Source of the DNA: UBA4582 sp047630175
GTDB taxonomy: Bacteria; Pseudomonadota; Gammaproteobacteria; Pseudomonadales; Azotimanducaceae
DNA length: 15,663 nt
Reading direction: 5' to 3'
NCBI GenBank assembly: GCA_047630175.1
Contig: JBLHVI010000075.1
Span: 1-15,663, forward strand
This document shows, in pieces, positions 15,616 through 15,663 of the stretch. Position numbers and translations under genes: made by a program. Every line of letters begins with the position of its first letter. Position 1 is the stretch's first letter. Under the pieces are notes generated by a model, which was not told the DNA's origin, made no database searches, and was given only the letters and a program-made list of their open reading frames with translations.

Positions 15616-15663
15616 ATGAATATTTTTAGTACACCTTGCTTAGTTGCCAGCACGCTATTGCTC
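15616..15663 (+). CDS. Start of a probable exported or membrane protein (cut by window end)
   Basis: ATG at 15616 follows GGAGG (15606-15610) by 5 bases. The first 16 codons read MNIFSTPCLVASTLLL. This looks like the beginning of a Sec signal peptide or a membrane segment; the Cys at residue 8 precedes the hydrophobic core, so it is not positioned like a lipoprotein cysteine. The rest lies outside the window, so no family can be given. The tandem 15-bp repeat lies directly in front of its ribosome site. Confidence 0.62.
   Translation, partial: MNIFSTPCLVASTLLL

Overview
This 15.7 kb window looks like the chromosome of a Gram-negative proteobacterium, most likely a gammaproteobacterium. That placement is an inference from the mix of families, Shine-Dalgarno sites in front of several genes, and Sec- and Tat-type export signals; no rRNA or tRNA fixes it. 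Ten complete protein genes are convincing, plus the first 16 codons of an eleventh at the right edge. They cover only about 55% of the bases. The long gaps are not empty: several hold recognisable or coding-like debris. The clearest cases are an IS3-type transposase orfA with an internal stop, a DUF1330 gene with an early nonsense codon and lost 3' half, and a probable NTF2/SnoaL-like gene broken at a run of six T. The region appears to be undergoing gene decay, as in a host-associated or recently shrunken genome, or in a chromosomal accessory zone.

Layout. 1-1061: gap ending in the IS3 orfA remnant. 1062-6201, minus strand: a Bcr/CflA-type MFS exporter, an isopenicillin-N-synthase-like 2-oxoglutarate/Fe(II) oxygenase, a RimK-like ATP-grasp ligase and a class I SAM methyltransferase, each separated by 310-700 bases. 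A 13-bp tandem repeat abuts the methyltransferase stop codon. 7267-9850, plus strand: a short-chain dehydrogenase, a crotonase-fold acyl-CoA enzyme and a two-part glyoxalase-like (VOC) protein. The last two overlap by 4 bases (TTGA), and a broken NTF2-like gene follows. This reads as a small acyl-CoA or ring-compound catabolic operon. 10676-11626, minus strand: an aldo/keto reductase with a twin-arginine-type leader. 11627-13441: mostly debris, including the DUF1330 pseudogene. 13442-15092, minus strand: a MarR regulator followed by a quinone-oxidoreductase-like MDR enzyme with an N-terminal Sec-type signal, preceded by a 9-3-9 inverted repeat that is a good candidate MarR operator. 15093-15663: an orphan strong Shine-Dalgarno, a palindrome, a 15-bp x 4 tandem repeat and the start of a secreted or membrane protein.

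Functional reading. The MarR-MDR pair resembles a redox or xenobiotic-responsive unit. The SDR-crotonase-VOC operon is catabolic. The MFS, oxygenase, ATP-grasp and methyltransferase set could be a loose small-molecule tailoring and export group, but wide spacing and lack of a precursor gene make that speculative. I found no convincing new defence, CRISPR or phage system. The points most worth following are the two short tandem repeats beside gene ends, the export signals on two nicotinamide-type oxidoreductases, and the amount of gene debris.
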